From Ctena decussata (lineage: Eukaryota; Mollusca; Bivalvia; Lucinida; Lucinidae): DNA of 64,000 nt. Location of the stretch: assembly GCA_963989385.1 (NCBI GenBank), contig OZ022515.1, forward strand, positions 3,628,803-3,692,802, in the 5' to 3' direction. This document shows positions 12,343-24,269 of this stretch, piece after piece. The position numbers were made by a program, and so were the translations under genes. Each line of letters opens with the position of its first letter. The stretch's first letter is position 1. The notes below the pieces were generated by a model that saw only the letters and a list, made by a program, of their open reading frames with translations, was not told where the DNA came from and searched no databases.

Positions 12343-13650
12343 ATTTAGGGCTCCGCCAGACGAAGTGTGCTGTTTTACAGTAATCACCGTGTCCGTCATT
12401 CGGTTCGTCCGACATGATTTCGTGTCCACTTCATTACTCTAAAACCATTTGAAATATTTTCACGGAACTTGGTATAAATTAACAGTATCATCAGACAAAT
12501 TGCAAACGAGAAACATAACTCCTACTATCTTTTTGACGGAATTATGCCCCATTTATAATTTTAAGTATGGAAATCGTGTCCGCTCCGTAACTCTGACGCT
12601 GTTCAAGGTATTTTCAAAACTTGGTACACATATATAGCATCTTCAGACAATCTGCAGGAGCACAAATATGGAATTGTGTCCCTTTGTAATATTTAGAAAA
12701 GCAGTCATTTTATAATTATAAAACCCTCAAATATATTTTCATGAAACTTTGCTTAAATATAAAGCATCACCAGACGATGTGCAGAGAATCGGAACCATTA
12801 CTCCATCTATATGTTTTACAGAATTATGCCCCTTTGTCATTTTCAGTATAGAAATCATGTCCAATCTATAACTTTAAACCGCCAAAGATGTCTTTCATGA
12901 AATTTTGAATATAATATAAAGCGTTATTAGACGATGTGCGGAGAATAGAATTCATAATTCCGGATATAGTTTTTTACAGAATTATGCCCGTTTGTAATTT
13001 TGTGTATGGAATTCTTGTCCGCTCTATTCTTTAACTTCGAAACCATCAAAAATACTTTTGTGAAACTTTGTACAACTATAAAGCATCATCTGATACTTTC
13101 AAAGTGCCGGGGTGTCCTTGAAAGTTATTTCGAGGTCACCAAAATTTAACCACTTCTTTCCCGTGTCCTAATGGTATATTTGATCTAGTGTGGTTGACCC
13201 CATCTATTGGTTCAAGATATAGTATATACACATTTTTTCTATCATAATTTGTGTTTCAAAGTGCCGGTTCGACCTAGAAAGTGCCGGGGTGTCCTTGAAA
13301 GTTATTTCGAGGTCACCAAAATCTAATCACTTCGTTCCTCCCGTCATTATAATGTATCTATGTTTGTTTAGCCAAATTCCAGCCATTGGTTAAATGGATA
13401 GTGTGTACACAAGTTTTTTTTACTTCCTTAAGAAAATTTACAAAGTGCAATTACTCAAATAGAATTGGCTCCTTACTTTTTCTTAAGTAGGTTCACCAAT
13501 TTGATGTTACTGTGTCTGCTAAAACTGATGACTATTCATTACTGCATTTCCAAGATAGTAGGAAAACATGAAGTGCTGCAAACGGACGGACACACGGAGG
13601 GACGGACAACGAAAAAACAGTATACCCCATTGCAAACAAAGTTTGCGTGA
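12343..13650. mobile_element. Interspersed repeat with ~155-bp internal tandem units
   Basis: About four or five diverged units (near 12420, 12573, 12700, 12858, 13013) share CGTGTCC(G/A)CTC, a TTTTCA(C/T)GAAACTT stretch, AAAGCATCATCAGAC and GAATTATGCCCC. A separate ~50-bp motif beginning AAAGTGCCGGGGTGTCCTTG appears twice (13096 and 13277), 160-180 bp apart. A GGACGGACACACGGAGGGACGG tail precedes a hairpin TTGCAAACAAAGTTTGC near 13630. The layout resembles the array at 31738-32650. No protein-coding content. Confidence 0.6.
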
Positions 13651-13833
13651 TGTATAATAAACGCCAAAAGAAACGTACATAAAGTATATATAATAAATTG
13701 GCGAAAGTAGACTACTGATACCTGGTTTTCTCTTGTTAGTTTGGCTTGTCCATCTGTACGGGAGAAACAGAATGTCTGATACAGTCTATATCCCTTACAC
13801 TGTAACTGTGAGAACCAACACTTTCAGTATGTT
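13651..13833. other. Possible 3' flank of the LINE
   Basis: Non-coding. Lies just 3' of the minus-strand LINE remnant and could be its 3' UTR, but no poly(A) or diagnostic tail is visible. Confidence 0.35.
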
Positions 13834-15826
13834 TTAAATTTTAAAGTTACTGAAGGCAACGTTATTTAAGAGGTCACATTCGCAAATGCTGAATCTTTGG
13901 AAATCGGGATTTACCTGCATTGGTATATCCTTTTTTAATTTATTTAACACCGATAAATATATAGCTTTCCAATTTAATTCAGTATCTGGAAATATATCTT
14001 TCCATTTAGTTTCTGATGTTTCTATTTCTATATTTTTTTTTTCTACAAATATATTATACACAAATTTATTTATCTTTTTTATCTTCAATAACCGGCTTAG
14101 TATGTTTACTTCATGCAATTGATTTAAGTTTTCTGTTCTTATTTTAATTTTCCACTGTATCAGTATGCTGTTCATAAGACTTACATATTGAAGAAACTCT
14201 GTATTAGGTATGTTATAAATTCCACGTAATTTATTAAATGAATAAAATTTTTGCTCAGTTTGATCAAACATATCCTTTATATACTTTATTCCTAACTGAT
14301 ACCAATGTTTAAGCATAACTGTTTCGTTTCCAACTCTATTATACGAATTAATCCAGATTATTTCGTTGCCATAACTTAATATCGCCGTTTTGGTATTTAG
14401 TTTATTCCATGCTATTAAAATGTCTGTCAAAAAAGGTTTACTATGAAAATGTTTAATAATGTCCGTTTCATTAAAATTACATTCAAATAAAAGATTACCA
14501 CCAAAGTTTTTAAAGTCTTATGAATACAAACTTTTAAGTAGACTTTCTGATTCGTTTCCTATTAAACGTTTAATCCAGCTTGTTTTAAGTGACCATACAA
14601 ATTTTTCTATGTCAATCAGTTTTAACCCTCCCCTTTCATAATTTTGAATTAAAGTATTACGTTTTATTTTTTCCGGTTTACCTTCCCAAATGAAGTTGTA
14701 CATTAATCTTTGAATATACTGGATAGTTTCTTTTGGAGGATTTGGTAAACATGTGAGGGGATATATAAGTTTCGGGAGTGCAAAATTTTTAATTACAACG
14801 ATTTTTCTCATCAGAGTCAGTTTGCGATGTTGCCATTGTTTTAACCATACATCAAAATCATTTATTTTAGGATCTAGGTTAAACGGCAATACGTCGTTCT
14901 TATCGGTTTTGAAGATAATTCCAAGAGCTTTTGCTTCATTAGAGCTCCACGCGAACTTTTTATTCCTTAAATACATGATATCTGTAGTTATAAGTGATCC
15001 TATTCGCAAAGACTGACATTTTCTCTGATTAAGCCTTAAGCCTGAAATGTTACCAAAATTATCTAAAACATTAATTAATGTTTCAAAGGATTTTTTCGAA
15101 CCATCCATGATAAAAGATGCATTGTCTGCAAACATTGACGTTTTAAATTCTTCTCCTGCTATATTTATACCTTTGATGTCTTTGTTTTTGATTATATGGT
15201 TAGATAGTAGTTCTATGCAGATTATGAATAAGTATGGGGAAAGTGGGCAGCTCTGTCTTACACCGCGATGAATGCTAAAAAAGTCAGAATGATACCCATT
15301 ATTTGCAACACAACTTTTAGTGTCATTATAAAATAATTTAATCCAATTTATCAAATTTTCACCAAAGTTAAAGTGTTTTAGACATCTGTACATATAACTA
15401 TGACTGACACTATCAAATGCCTTTTCGAAGTCGGAAAAAAATAGTATTCCCGGAATTTTCTGATCATCAGTGTGATCTAAAATTTAAAAAAAGAATCGTA
15501 TATTTTCACCAATATATTGTCCTTTCATAAACCCAGTTTGTGTTTTATCTATTATTTTTACGAGGACCTTTTTGATTCTATTTGCAATAACTTTAGTTGC
15601 TATTTTGTAATCTACATTCAATAAACCAATTGGCCTCCAGTTTGCTGCTAAGTACAGTAAATCTTTCCCCGGCTTTGGTAGAAGTGTTATTATACTTTGT
15701 TTCTGAAGTTCTATGAGACTTTTCGATATATATGAATAATTGATTGAATTTATATAATACTGTTTTAAATCGTTCCAGAAGATTTTAAAAAATTCTGCTG
15801 TCAAGCCATCCGACCCTAGGCTTTTT
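13834..15826 (-). mobile_element. 3' part of an L1/Tx1-like LINE ORF2 (reverse transcriptase and C-terminal region), decayed
   Basis: Three consecutive minus-strand blocks read as one decayed reverse transcriptase. At 15804-15484 the fingers region shows WRPIGLLNVDYKIATK and QTGFMKGQ. Around 15440-15400, out of frame with it, is DFEKAFDSV (motif A, with a catalytic Asp). At 15393-14518 are GVRQSCPLSPYLF (motif B) and FADN where FADD is expected, so motif C has lost an Asp. The block at 14430-13834 is the conserved region after the RT. A stop near 14518 and at least one frameshift break the frame. The Cys/His region usual at the extreme C terminus is not seen. The reading ends at 15826 in a T-run, and resumes upstream of the insertion at 26575. 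Not an active element. Confidence 0.9.
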
Positions 15827-15874
15827 AGCTCACCTGAGCCGAAGGCTCACAAGGTGAGCTTATAGTATAGACGA

Positions 15875-15992
15875 ATGTCGGACGTTTCAGACCCAAGACG
15901 TTTCGGACCCTGCGTATTTTTTGGACCCAAAATGTTTCGGACCCTGGCCTGGGACCATTCGGACCCTGTTTGAAGACGTTTCGGACCCAGTA
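15875..15992 (+). repeat. Left subterminal array of element B
   Basis: About six irregular copies of (G)ACGTTTCGGACCC(AA), one with TTCAGACCC. Inverted counterpart lies at 22785-22912. Confidence 0.85.
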
Positions 15993-16270
15993 TTTCGTTC
16001 TCGTTCACAATCCTATTTCTCCTTTTTCTGTAGAATGCACATCTTTAAAAGAGAAGTACCTTGGTTTCTACACATTCAATTTAAGTATTCTTTTCATAGA
16101 ATAAACAGAATAGTCCCAACATATATAGTATTTGAATGTGAGGACAGGTGTAAAATAAGCCATGCTAAACCTTTGACGATGTACATTTGCATACTCGTAT
16201 AATGAAAAGAGTTATACATGGCACATACAAATAAACAAAAAGAAAAAAAAAGATCTAAAGGCATGACGGA

Positions 16271-16296
16271 AACAAACAAACAAACAAACAAACAAA
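16271..16296. repeat. (AAAC)n microsatellite
   Basis: About six AAAC units. The minus-strand frame with repeated FVCLFV residues is an artefact of it. Confidence 0.95.
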
Positions 16297-16524
16297 AAGA
16301 TGGGCGCGTTTCAAAACTTCAAGATATAAAGGCCAACATAAAGGCTAAAACTTTCAGCCTTGAAAATACTCATATTCTTTCCACAGCCGTAGCGAACCTT
16401 TGCGTCATTGCTTACAATAACTTTTTGAACGACCCTTATGACCTCATATATTCAAGCTTTCTTCTAATGTTGAATTCTCTGTATATGCCAATATTATAGC
16501 CTTGCACAGTCGTTGATTGATAGA

Positions 16525-16705
16525 TTGTTTTTTTGTTTAACGGCCCTTTGAGACATAATTTCAGTCTGTATCGGGCCGTGTCCCAGAGACAGGGAGAAAG
16601 AAGAGAGAAATGATAGACGAGAGAAAAAATGTCCACATAACCCCCACCCGCACCTACTGCAAGTACAGTAGGCCCTTGCCCTATGGACGCCCCGGCACTG
16701 GAAGT
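16525..16705 (-). mobile_element. SINE-like repeat with conserved 3' core
   Basis: Shares a long stretch with 40785-40985, including TTAACGGCCCTTTGAGA, TTTCAGTCT(G/A)TATCG and CACCTACTGCAAG-like sequence. The reverse-complemented core GACTGAAATA followed by AAAGGGCCGTTAAA resembles the 3' core of the tRNA-headed SINEs at 21.7, 45.5 and 63.5 kb. Tail orientation suggests the minus strand. Confidence 0.6.
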
Positions 16706-16919
16706 TACACGCAGCAATTGCACACGCGTAATCGTAAACACATAGAAGCTTTCAAAATTAATGCCGAAAAACATCTTAAAAATCAGGTTCTGAAAATCTC
16801 CATTGACCTTGTCTTCCTGGAGAACAACCTTTTAGGAATTGAGCAGTAACATACAAAAAAAAAATAACAGGACACTTCGGATCCAACCATCTCGGCCCCT
16901 AGACACCTTTATCGCGTTT

Positions 16920-17350
16920 ATGTCCATTTCTGAAGAACTGTAAGGGCTAGAGCCATGGAACTGGGGACGTGCATACACCTGGAAGAGTAAGGTTAAAGCT
17001 ACAATCAATACTAAGTCGTGGCCCACGTTTTACGCTTCACCGACTTTGCAATTTTTGGTCCATTTTCAAGAACTTTAAGGGCTAGAACCATGAAACTTGG
17101 GCCATGAATACAGCTGGAAGAATAAAGCTTATATCTACCATAAATACTGAGTCTTGACCTACCTTTTATGCTTCACCGAATTTGCAATTTTTGTCAAATT
17201 TCGCGTTTAGATCTGTTGCAAAAAAAAGTCCGATGCATATTTTTTTGCCAATTTTCGCGCTCAAGAAGTATAAGGGCTAGAGACATGAAAATTGGGCCAT
17301 GCATACATTTGGAAGATACCATCTATACTGAGTCTTGACATACTTTTTAC
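16920..17350. repeat. Short tandem array, about three units of 135-195 bp
   Basis: The landmark AAGGGCTAGAGCCATGAAACT (variants) recurs near 16941, 17078 and 17270, each followed by GGGCCATG(C/A)ATACA and ACTGAGTCTTGAC. Non-coding. Confidence 0.75.
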
Positions 17351-17468
17351 GTTTTCTTTTTTTATTTTATTTTTATTTTTGTTTCCTTCAGACTCGTTAT
17401 TTCAGCCCACATGCTTTTTCTGTAATGACAGATCAAAAACTTGGTTGGACCGTTTTATTGCTTTCTCC

Positions 17469-17496
17469 TTATTTATTTATTTATTTATTTATTTAT
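17469..17496. repeat. (TTTA)n microsatellite
   Basis: Seven consecutive TTTA units. Confidence 0.95.
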
Positions 17497-17872
17497 ATTA
17501 ATGTTTAATACCATGATTTTCCTTTACTTAAACGTTCTTTAGACTAAATTCAAAGATAAAGATTGTTGATGCAAGTAACTGCAGTGCTTTCATAATTTGA
17601 GATGGATAAAACGGATATGATAGAATACATGCGTATCATCGTTAGGTTTGCTTATTTTCGCAAATCGAATTAAAAAATCATGCCAATGTTGGACAAATTA
17701 ACTTCCAAACTGAAAATGATACCTTGAAAGCTATATTACGGCAAATAATAATAACAATAATAAAAATAAAACGCGAAACTGAAAAGCGAGTTACAATAAC
17801 TTAAAATTAAAGCTGAGCTTTTTATCTTCAGGTACGTTAATTTAACGAAAATTCAGTTTTGGCAAAATTGTG

Positions 17873-17875
<3 letters not shown>

Positions 17876-17907
<32 letters not shown>
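17876..17907. repeat. (TCTA)n microsatellite
   Basis: Eight TCTA units, followed by TCTGTC-type imperfect extension. Confidence 0.95.
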
Positions 17908-17908
<1 letters not shown>

Positions 17909-18527
17909 GGCCCGATTGTCCCTCTGTCTATCTGTCTGGGAGACAGTCGCCCTGCCTATAACGGCCAGGTAAGCAGCGGTATCGATTAATCGTGACACGG
18001 GACATCGATTAGTGAATATACACGATAACTTTAGGAGTGATATTTGTCGACGAGTAATAAACAAGTGCTCATGAGCAAGATGAGGCGTCTTTAATTATCT
18101 TGGTTTGTTATACTTAAAGATTGTATTTATATTTTAGTCTTTCAAATGCAATTGGAATGTTTTTTTGTGTTTTTTAGGGTAATTTATTTTATGCAGATTT
18201 AAAATTAATGCAACCAATGATAAGGAAAGAGATCAAATTTGACTAGACTTCAGTTAGTAAAAAAAAAAAAATCAAAAAAAAAAAATCAGACAGACAGAAA
18301 ATGAAAAAATAAGAAAGAACGAAAAACTTTCAGATATAATATGTAAAAGAAAAAAAAGTATACAAAAACAAACGTTCCATACCAAAATACGAATTCACTG
18401 TGCTTGAAAAAGATGATCTAGAATGATTCTTAATAAAAGTTTGATACTGGTATCTCCTTAAAGAATTGCAGATTACAGTCACCTCCTGCTAAACTGTATG
18501 TAAGAAATATATAAACACATGACAACC

Positions 18528-18573
<46 letters not shown>
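18528..18573. repeat. (TC)n microsatellite
   Basis: About 23 TC units with a single interruption (TTTC). Confidence 0.95.
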
Positions 18574-18950
18574 GGAAGAGATCGTGTGACTGGTTCAAAC
18601 AAAATCGATTGCGGTAACAAGCACGTGCGCGAATGAGAAGACTACGTTGGTATCATCGCATGATTGCGAAATCTATTATTAACTTCCTTAACAGCTCATG
18701 CTTTTGTTAATTTGCATTAATTGTTTTTAACTTGTCTTTGAATTCAAACAATAATACATGTATATTTATCAGGTCCGGATCCAGACCACCACGTACTGGT
18801 GGGGCTCTGGATAACTGGTGGGGTTGGGAGGCACAGAGATGTATGAGTGTGTTGTGGGGTGGGGTGGGTGAGGGATGGAGGGGGCTTGAACATATATGGC
18901 ATACTAAGAGATTGATTTGCTTGGAATGTTCATAAGGTCTTTTTGCCTTG

Positions 18951-19021
18951 ACATATGTGCTGTGATGTCTCATTAGAATCGCCTTGCCGAGACGATTCTA
19001 ATGAGGTGTCACAACATATAT
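18951..19021. repeat. Near-perfect hairpin
   Basis: A perfect 13-bp inverted pair, CTCATTAGAATCG (18969-18981) and CGATTCTAATGAG (18993-19005), separated by 11 bases. Pairing continues with mismatches to about 30 bp per arm. Could be a tiny MITE; no known family assigned. Confidence 0.75.
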
Positions 19022-19265
19022 TTTAATCTAGCCTGGCTCCAGTCGAATCTGTATAATACTCTGGTGGTCAGATTCGCCTGGTAACTTTCAGAAGAGGCTC
19101 TGCAATATGATACTCTTCTCACAAATTCTTGAGTTAATCAAAGCAACATTACAAGTGCCATAAAGTGTCCATAAGACTAACAAAGATCTTTATCTCCATC
19201 ACTCTCAGCAATCAATTAGTTATGGTTTATCCAAATAACCTCACTCTACCTGTCTATGAATTTTA

Positions 19266-19490
19266 GGGCATAGTTTATAACCTGGAATGGAATGGAACGG
19301 ATGACATAATCTACAGTGCATTGGTTACAATTTGCTCCAAGAGCATGGGACATGGTTCTCTTACAGGAAGAAATTGCTCCCTCAGAGGGAGAAAATTCTT
19401 TCCTGTAAAAGTGCAATTCCAAATCAATGGAAAAAGGTGATTATGACCATTCCATTCCATTCTATTCCATTCCACATTTTAAACCACGCC
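19266..19490. mobile_element. Small inverted-repeat element with GGAAT-rich ends
   Basis: The left arm GGGCATAGTTTATAACCTGG then GGAATGGAATGGAACGG is mirrored at 19437-19490 by CCATTCCATTCCATTCTATT and an AAACCACGCC end. Length about 225 bp, MITE-like, non-coding. Confidence 0.65.
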
Positions 19491-20007
19491 AAATTAGAAG
19501 ATCTGATGGTATATTTTTAGCAGTGGGCAAATCTACACAAAGACCAACTGTCTTAAACCAATAACAGGCAATCAGCTGTATCTTATGCATATTGTTCATT
19601 CCAGTTTAAACAGATTTATATCCTCACCAGTCATGATATGATTCATTACAGTCTATTTTATGAGCAACCCTTTATACAGTCAGTCTAATTAGTGCCAGTC
19701 CAATCATAGCACTGGCATCAAGTGTATAAAGGACTCTTCTTAAAACAGACTTGTATGCATTGGATCTTGATTGGTGCTGATCAGATCAAATATGTTTTTA
19801 TACATTTAAATGTAGATGAATTTAAAGGCCACGGTGTCTGTTCTTTCAGGACTTATTTTGCTGTCTCCGGAGGTGTTTGAATTTTTTTTCAAGATTTATA
19901 TGTTTTATTTTAAAATTCTTAAACCATCAGCTACTTGTATGTCCTCCTCCATATTCTAATTTGAACAAATTAATGCCATATTAGATGACTAGGTTTCATT
20001 ATGTTGT

Positions 20008-20517
20008 AACGTGGGCCGACCTGCAAACAAACCCCGTCAGTGGAAAAGCATGCTCACCCACCAAGGGCGGTTTATTTGCTTATATACCCCAACATTTACT
20101 CGATCACAAACTACCGAGTTTGTAATTTGCATATCTATTTATATCCGTGACCTTATACCGTCACATTACTTCCCCCTCCGAGAAGTCTCGTCCCGAGACT
20201 TGGCCTGGGATTGACATGGGTAAGGCAACTCCGGTCTGGCAGTTGCTGCCACCAAATGTAACGTGGGCCGACCTGCAAACAAACCCCGTCAGTGGAAAAG
20301 CATGCTCACCCACCAAGGGCGGTTTATTTGCTTATATACCCCAACATTTACTCGACCACAAACTACCAAGTTTGTAATTTGCATATCTATTTATATCTGT
20401 GACCTTCTACCGTCACAAATGAGTAAATGTTGGGGTATATAAGCAAATAAACCGCCCTTGGTGGGTGAGCATGCTTTTCCACTGTCGGGGTTTGTTTGCA
20501 GGTCGGCCCACTCGTTA
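20008..20517. repeat. LTR-like sequence in two direct copies and one inverted copy
   Basis: A block beginning TGTAACGTGGGCCGACCTGC occurs at about 20008-20165 and again at 20257-20415. The first ~100 bp then occurs inverted at 20417-20517, ending CTCGTTACA. Between the direct copies (20166-20256) is a C-rich stretch and CTGCCACCAAATG. The TG...CA boundary and the repeated unit suggest a rearranged LTR retrotransposon remnant. No gag or pol ORF is present. Short frames at 20011 and 20147 are shadows. Confidence 0.6.
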
Positions 20518-20524
20518 CAATGTT

Positions 20525-20725
20525 AAAACACAGGCATTCTTAAATGGGACAAACATTTTTCTTCGAACAGAGTAGACCCAGATGAGACTGCACATGAGAA
20601 ATATGAACAGTGTTTGGCATTTACTTAATTTTCTGTAAAACACCAACTCAAGCATAATATGAACTAGTCCAAAATCTAAAGGTAGAATATTCCATTTCCG
20701 AAAATCAGAGGGTTCAGGATTAATT
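20525..20725. mobile_element. Dispersed MITE-like repeat, copy at 20.6 kb
   Basis: Aligns by eye with 21035-21235: shared TAGACCCAGATGAGACTGC, CTGTAAAACACC and AGTCCAAAATC. The reverse complement includes GCAGTCTCATCTGGGTCTA, the family landmark also seen near 3.1, 3.5, 42.4 and 58.0 kb. Confidence 0.65.
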
Positions 20726-21034
20726 GCCTTTAGATATTTGCATGTTCTCTCAACCCAGGGGCATGCATTGAATCTTGACTGATACTAATCGGATCAAATA
20801 TGTTTCTATAGGGTGTGTTAAAATGCCAGTTTGCCTGTTTTAAAGACTTTTTTTGCTTTCCCTAGATGCCTTTGCTTGACACAGAACTGAGTTGTTTAAG
20901 ATGATTTAAATTATTTTAAATTCTTTGACCCATAGCTATCTAAGTGCAATGGAATCTTCCTCCCTAAACTATTCTTATTTGGACAAATCAATTATATATA
21001 CCGAATATTAATGGCCCGCTGTTTCGTTAACATG

Positions 21035-21235
21035 CTTATGCAATGTGCATCACTCTTAAATCCGACAAACCTGTTTCTGCAGACAGTGTAGACCCAGATG
21101 AGACTGCTCTGGAACAGTGTAAACATTTTTTGCTTTTACTCATTTTTTCTGTAAAACACCCCTCAACTATAAAATGGACCAGTCCAAAATCAAAGCGTAG
21201 AATAATCCATTACAGAAAATTGTTGCGCTCAGGGT
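21035..21235. mobile_element. Dispersed MITE-like repeat, copy at 21.1 kb
   Basis: Partner of 20525-20725, same orientation, about 510 bp downstream. Contains AGTGTAGACCCAGATGAGAC. Confidence 0.65.
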
Positions 21236-21721
21236 TATAGTATCTCAAAACATGCAGAATTATAAAACAAATCGCCACAGAACATTAGCTTTATCAGACT
21301 GACCATCTGTGTTTACAGCTTCAAATTGCTGCTTACATGAAAATTTGCCACTGCAGCATCATAAAGGGCTGGACATAAGGTCAGCAAAGTTCGCTAACCA
21401 AGCTTTGGGAAAAATCTCAGTTGAAAGTAACCAGACCCTATGTTCCTTTGCAGGAGATATATTGAACGTAGGGTCTGTAGCCAGACTAATTTTAATCTAA
21501 CCACATTGATAAATCATCTCAAACGGTCATCCGATAGTCATTATTATCTTAAGATCTACATATTATACACAACACAAAGGCCCAGATGGCGGGGCTGAAG
21601 CCCCAAAGCCCACCCCTTGGATCCGGGGCTGTTTATGAATAATACCCAGAATGTAGATATGGTAATATAATATCTGACGAAGTTTGTAGAAGAAAATTGT
21701 TTGGTCACTGTAGTCAAAGAG

Positions 21722-21906
21722 TGCGATGGATGGATGGATGTCTTGCGATTTACGTCCTTTTCAACAGTTTTTCAGGACGATGGAATGGTGATAATGAAAG
21801 GCTGTGTGCAATGGATCCCGTTACGATTGAAAAAATTTCCGTTTCCGGGTATCTGAACTCCAGATCAGAAGGACAGTGCTTAACCTACTGAGCTACAGGC
21901 GCTCCT
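21722..21906 (-). mobile_element. tRNA-derived SINE
   Basis: On the minus strand the head reads GGAGCGCCTGTAGCTCAGTA then GGTTAAG, a good pol III A box. A degenerate B box follows (GGAGTTCAGATACCC). The body contains ATTGCACACAGCCTTTCATT and the tail AAAAGGACGTAAATCGCAAG, matching the copies at 45.5 and 63.5 kb. The A and B boxes are relics of a tRNA; it is not a functional tRNA gene. Confidence 0.8.
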
Positions 21907-22247
21907 CGAAGAAAATGAACGACGGCAATAAGTTCACTTGTTGGCTTCGCGTGAAAAAGTACCTTTTCGCATGTACAAATTGCGAAGACTCAGATAGGCC
22001 TGTGCAGCCGCGTAATCTTGTTGGACCCTTCCATCTTCGCAAAAACAGTCTTTAGTTTATGCAGCAGGGTAAACTCTGGCCAGTCTGAATTGATGTGATA
22101 ATAATTCAAATAAGAGCCTTTAGCATGTCTAGTATGTTTGGGTGTGAAAGCCACGTAATTTAAACTAGCATCCTAAACCATGAGCTCTAGGGCTAAGTCG
22201 AAATAAAATATTCCAGAAAATTATTGTCAAAACTAGCGACTTAAAAT

Positions 22248-22266
22248 GATAGATAGATAGATAGAT
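22248..22266. repeat. (GATA)n microsatellite
   Basis: Four to five GATA units. Confidence 0.9.
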
Positions 22267-22784
22267 CCTCTGAAACAACTTCAGCCCAACAATGCAATTG
22301 CGATATAATCAATGTTGTTAAAATTTGTGGCCCGACCCATTTCTTTTATTTGACTTTATGAGCAATAAGATATGTTGAAACTTACTAAATATATTGGTCA
22401 ATCGAATTATGATAATACTCGGTAGCAAATGAAAAAAAAAAGTACGCTGTGGAATTCTGCGGTGATAACCATTATTCTAAGCATGTAGTTTATAGATTTT
22501 AGATACCTAACCAGTTCGTTTATTTTATTATTTCATTCTTTTTATTTATTTATTTTTTATTTATTTGTTTTTCAAACAATTACATATCTATAATTCATGA
22601 CGATGGTTTCTGCATGATTGTTTCAGACAGCCAAACTAGGATTACAAAACAACTATTTCGACCCATGTGCAATTTACATGATCAAACAGGTAAACTGACA
22701 ATGGTTATCAGGTTGGGTCAGTTGCATAATTATTCACGTGTCGTTGATTGTGGCAGACTATTTCATCACATGGTCGTCCGCTTT

Positions 22785-22912
22785 CCAGGGTCCAAAAAGT
22801 CTTGGGTCCGAAACGTCCCTGGGTCCGAAACGTCTTGGGTCCGAAAAGGTCTGGGTCCGAAACGTCCCAAATATTTGGGTCCGAAACGTCTTGGGTCCGA
22901 AACGTCCGGCTA
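22785..22912 (-). repeat. Right subterminal array of element B
   Basis: Seven GGGTCC motifs, most within GGGTCCGAAACGTC, in irregular 19-26 bp spacing. Inverted relative to the left array. The three overlapping frames here (repeated LGPKR, GSETS and FRTQ residues) come from this repetition and are not genes. Confidence 0.9.
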
Positions 22913-23499
22913 CCGTATAGACTTGGTCCGTCGTCCGTCCTGCGTCGTACGTCGTACGTCAACACATTTAAACATTAATATCTGCTAAAATTAAAAATCT
23001 TAAAAAGTTCATTCAAGAGCAGAGAATACATACAGAAATAGGAACATGGGCCAGACTTCGTAGTTTCGGCTAATAAAGCCTCGTCAGTGACCCTGACAAT
23101 ATCTATCTGGTACGAAACCAGAAAAAAAGCATACTGTAATTTCTTAATTTTAATTGGGCAGTCGATTCAAAGACTGATTAGTTTCAAAAGGATCCAAATA
23201 ATATAAAAGACGATGATCTAGAATAATAGTCTAAATCGATCTCAAATTTTAGATTTCTCAGAATCTATCCTCTGATCTCAAAGGATGTAAATGAAATATA
23301 ATCTGCACTATGGATGATGTACGGGAAGACGTATTACGGCCTCCACACGGCACAACACCAGCTGCAGTGAGGTAAAATTAAAATCTTAAAAAGTTCCTTC
23401 AAGAGCAGAGAATACATAAAGTAGTAGGCCAATCTTGATCAAATTTTATGTGTAGCATTGTTGGGGTGGGGGATTGATTGCATATAGTTTTGGGACAGA

Positions 23500-24180
23500 T
23501 TGGTTTAAAACTGTGGTTACCATGGCAACAAAAAGGTCCTATAGACTCATAATGGAGAAAATGTTGTCCGGGCCCTAGCTTCTTCAATTTTGATCGCAAT
23601 TTCTTGTAACTTGCAGGTATCCAGGACAGACAAAACATCTCGGACCAGTTCGAATTTAGGTCAGGTTGGATCATTCCTTTCAGAGTTACTTGCCCTTGAG
23701 CGATAAAATATTTTCCCATAGACTTATAATGGAGAAAATGTTGTCCGGGCTCTAGCTTCTTCATTTTTGATCGCAACTTCTTGTCAGATGCAGGTATCTA
23801 GGACAGTCAAAACATCTCTGACCAGTTCGAATTTGGGCCAGGTTGGATCATTCTTGTCAGAGTTACTTGCCCTTGAGCGATAAAATATTTTCCCATAGAC
23901 TTATGATGGGGAAAATGTTATCCGGGCCCTAGCTTCTTCATTTATGATCGCAACTCCTTGAAACTTGCAGGTATTCAAGACAGCCAAAACATCTCGGACC
24001 AGTTCGAATTTAAGCCAGGGTGGACCATTCTTTTCAGAGTTACTTGCCCTTGAACAATAAAATATTTTCCCATCGACATATAATGGGAAAATGTTGTCCA
24101 GGCTATAGCTCCATCATTTTTGATCGCAGCTCCTTGAAACTTGCAGGTATCCAGGACAGCCAAAACATCTTAGACCTTTT
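23500..24180. repeat. ~178-bp tandem repeat, almost four units
   Basis: The landmark TTGATCGCAACT(T/C)CTTG recurs near 23590, 23769, 23947 and 24123. Each is followed by TTGCAGGTATCCAGGACAG, ACATCTCGGACCAGTTCGAA, CAGAGTTACTTGCCCTTGA and TATTTTCCCATAGAC. Part of element A. Minus-strand frames here are artefacts. Confidence 0.9.
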
Positions 24181-24269
24181 CTACTCAGACCTTTACTACT
24201 GTGGGAAAGGTTGGATTATTATCCCCTTGCACAAGGAAGTTATGGAGGGGCTATAGGGTCTGTCCCGTA

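Larger units (their letters stand above)
15873..22914. mobile_element. Element B: 7.04-kb non-autonomous DNA transposon with 8-bp target duplication
   Basis: The sequence GTATAGAC flanks it on both sides (15865-15872 and 22915-22922). Terminal inverted repeats begin GAATGTCGGACGTTTCAGAC (left) and, as reverse complement, GGTAGCCGGACGTTTCGGAC (right): 17 of the first 22 positions match, and the following bases are identical. Both ends carry subterminal arrays of GACGTTTCGGACCC, inverted with respect to each other (15875-15990 and 22785-22912). An 8-bp duplication fits hAT, P or related superfamilies. No transposase was found in either strand; the interior holds SINEs, an LTR-like fold-back and microsatellites. 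Confidence 0.72.

Noticed and set aside
20011..20377. Two short frames sharing GRFICLYTPTF / GGLFAYIPQHL-type peptides
   Set aside because: Same DNA read in different frames of the duplicated LTR-like block.
22614..22988. Frame containing VVDCGRLFHH, considered as a possible sushi exon start
   Set aside because: Lacks the remaining three Cys and the G-Y and Trp landmarks, and runs into the element B array.
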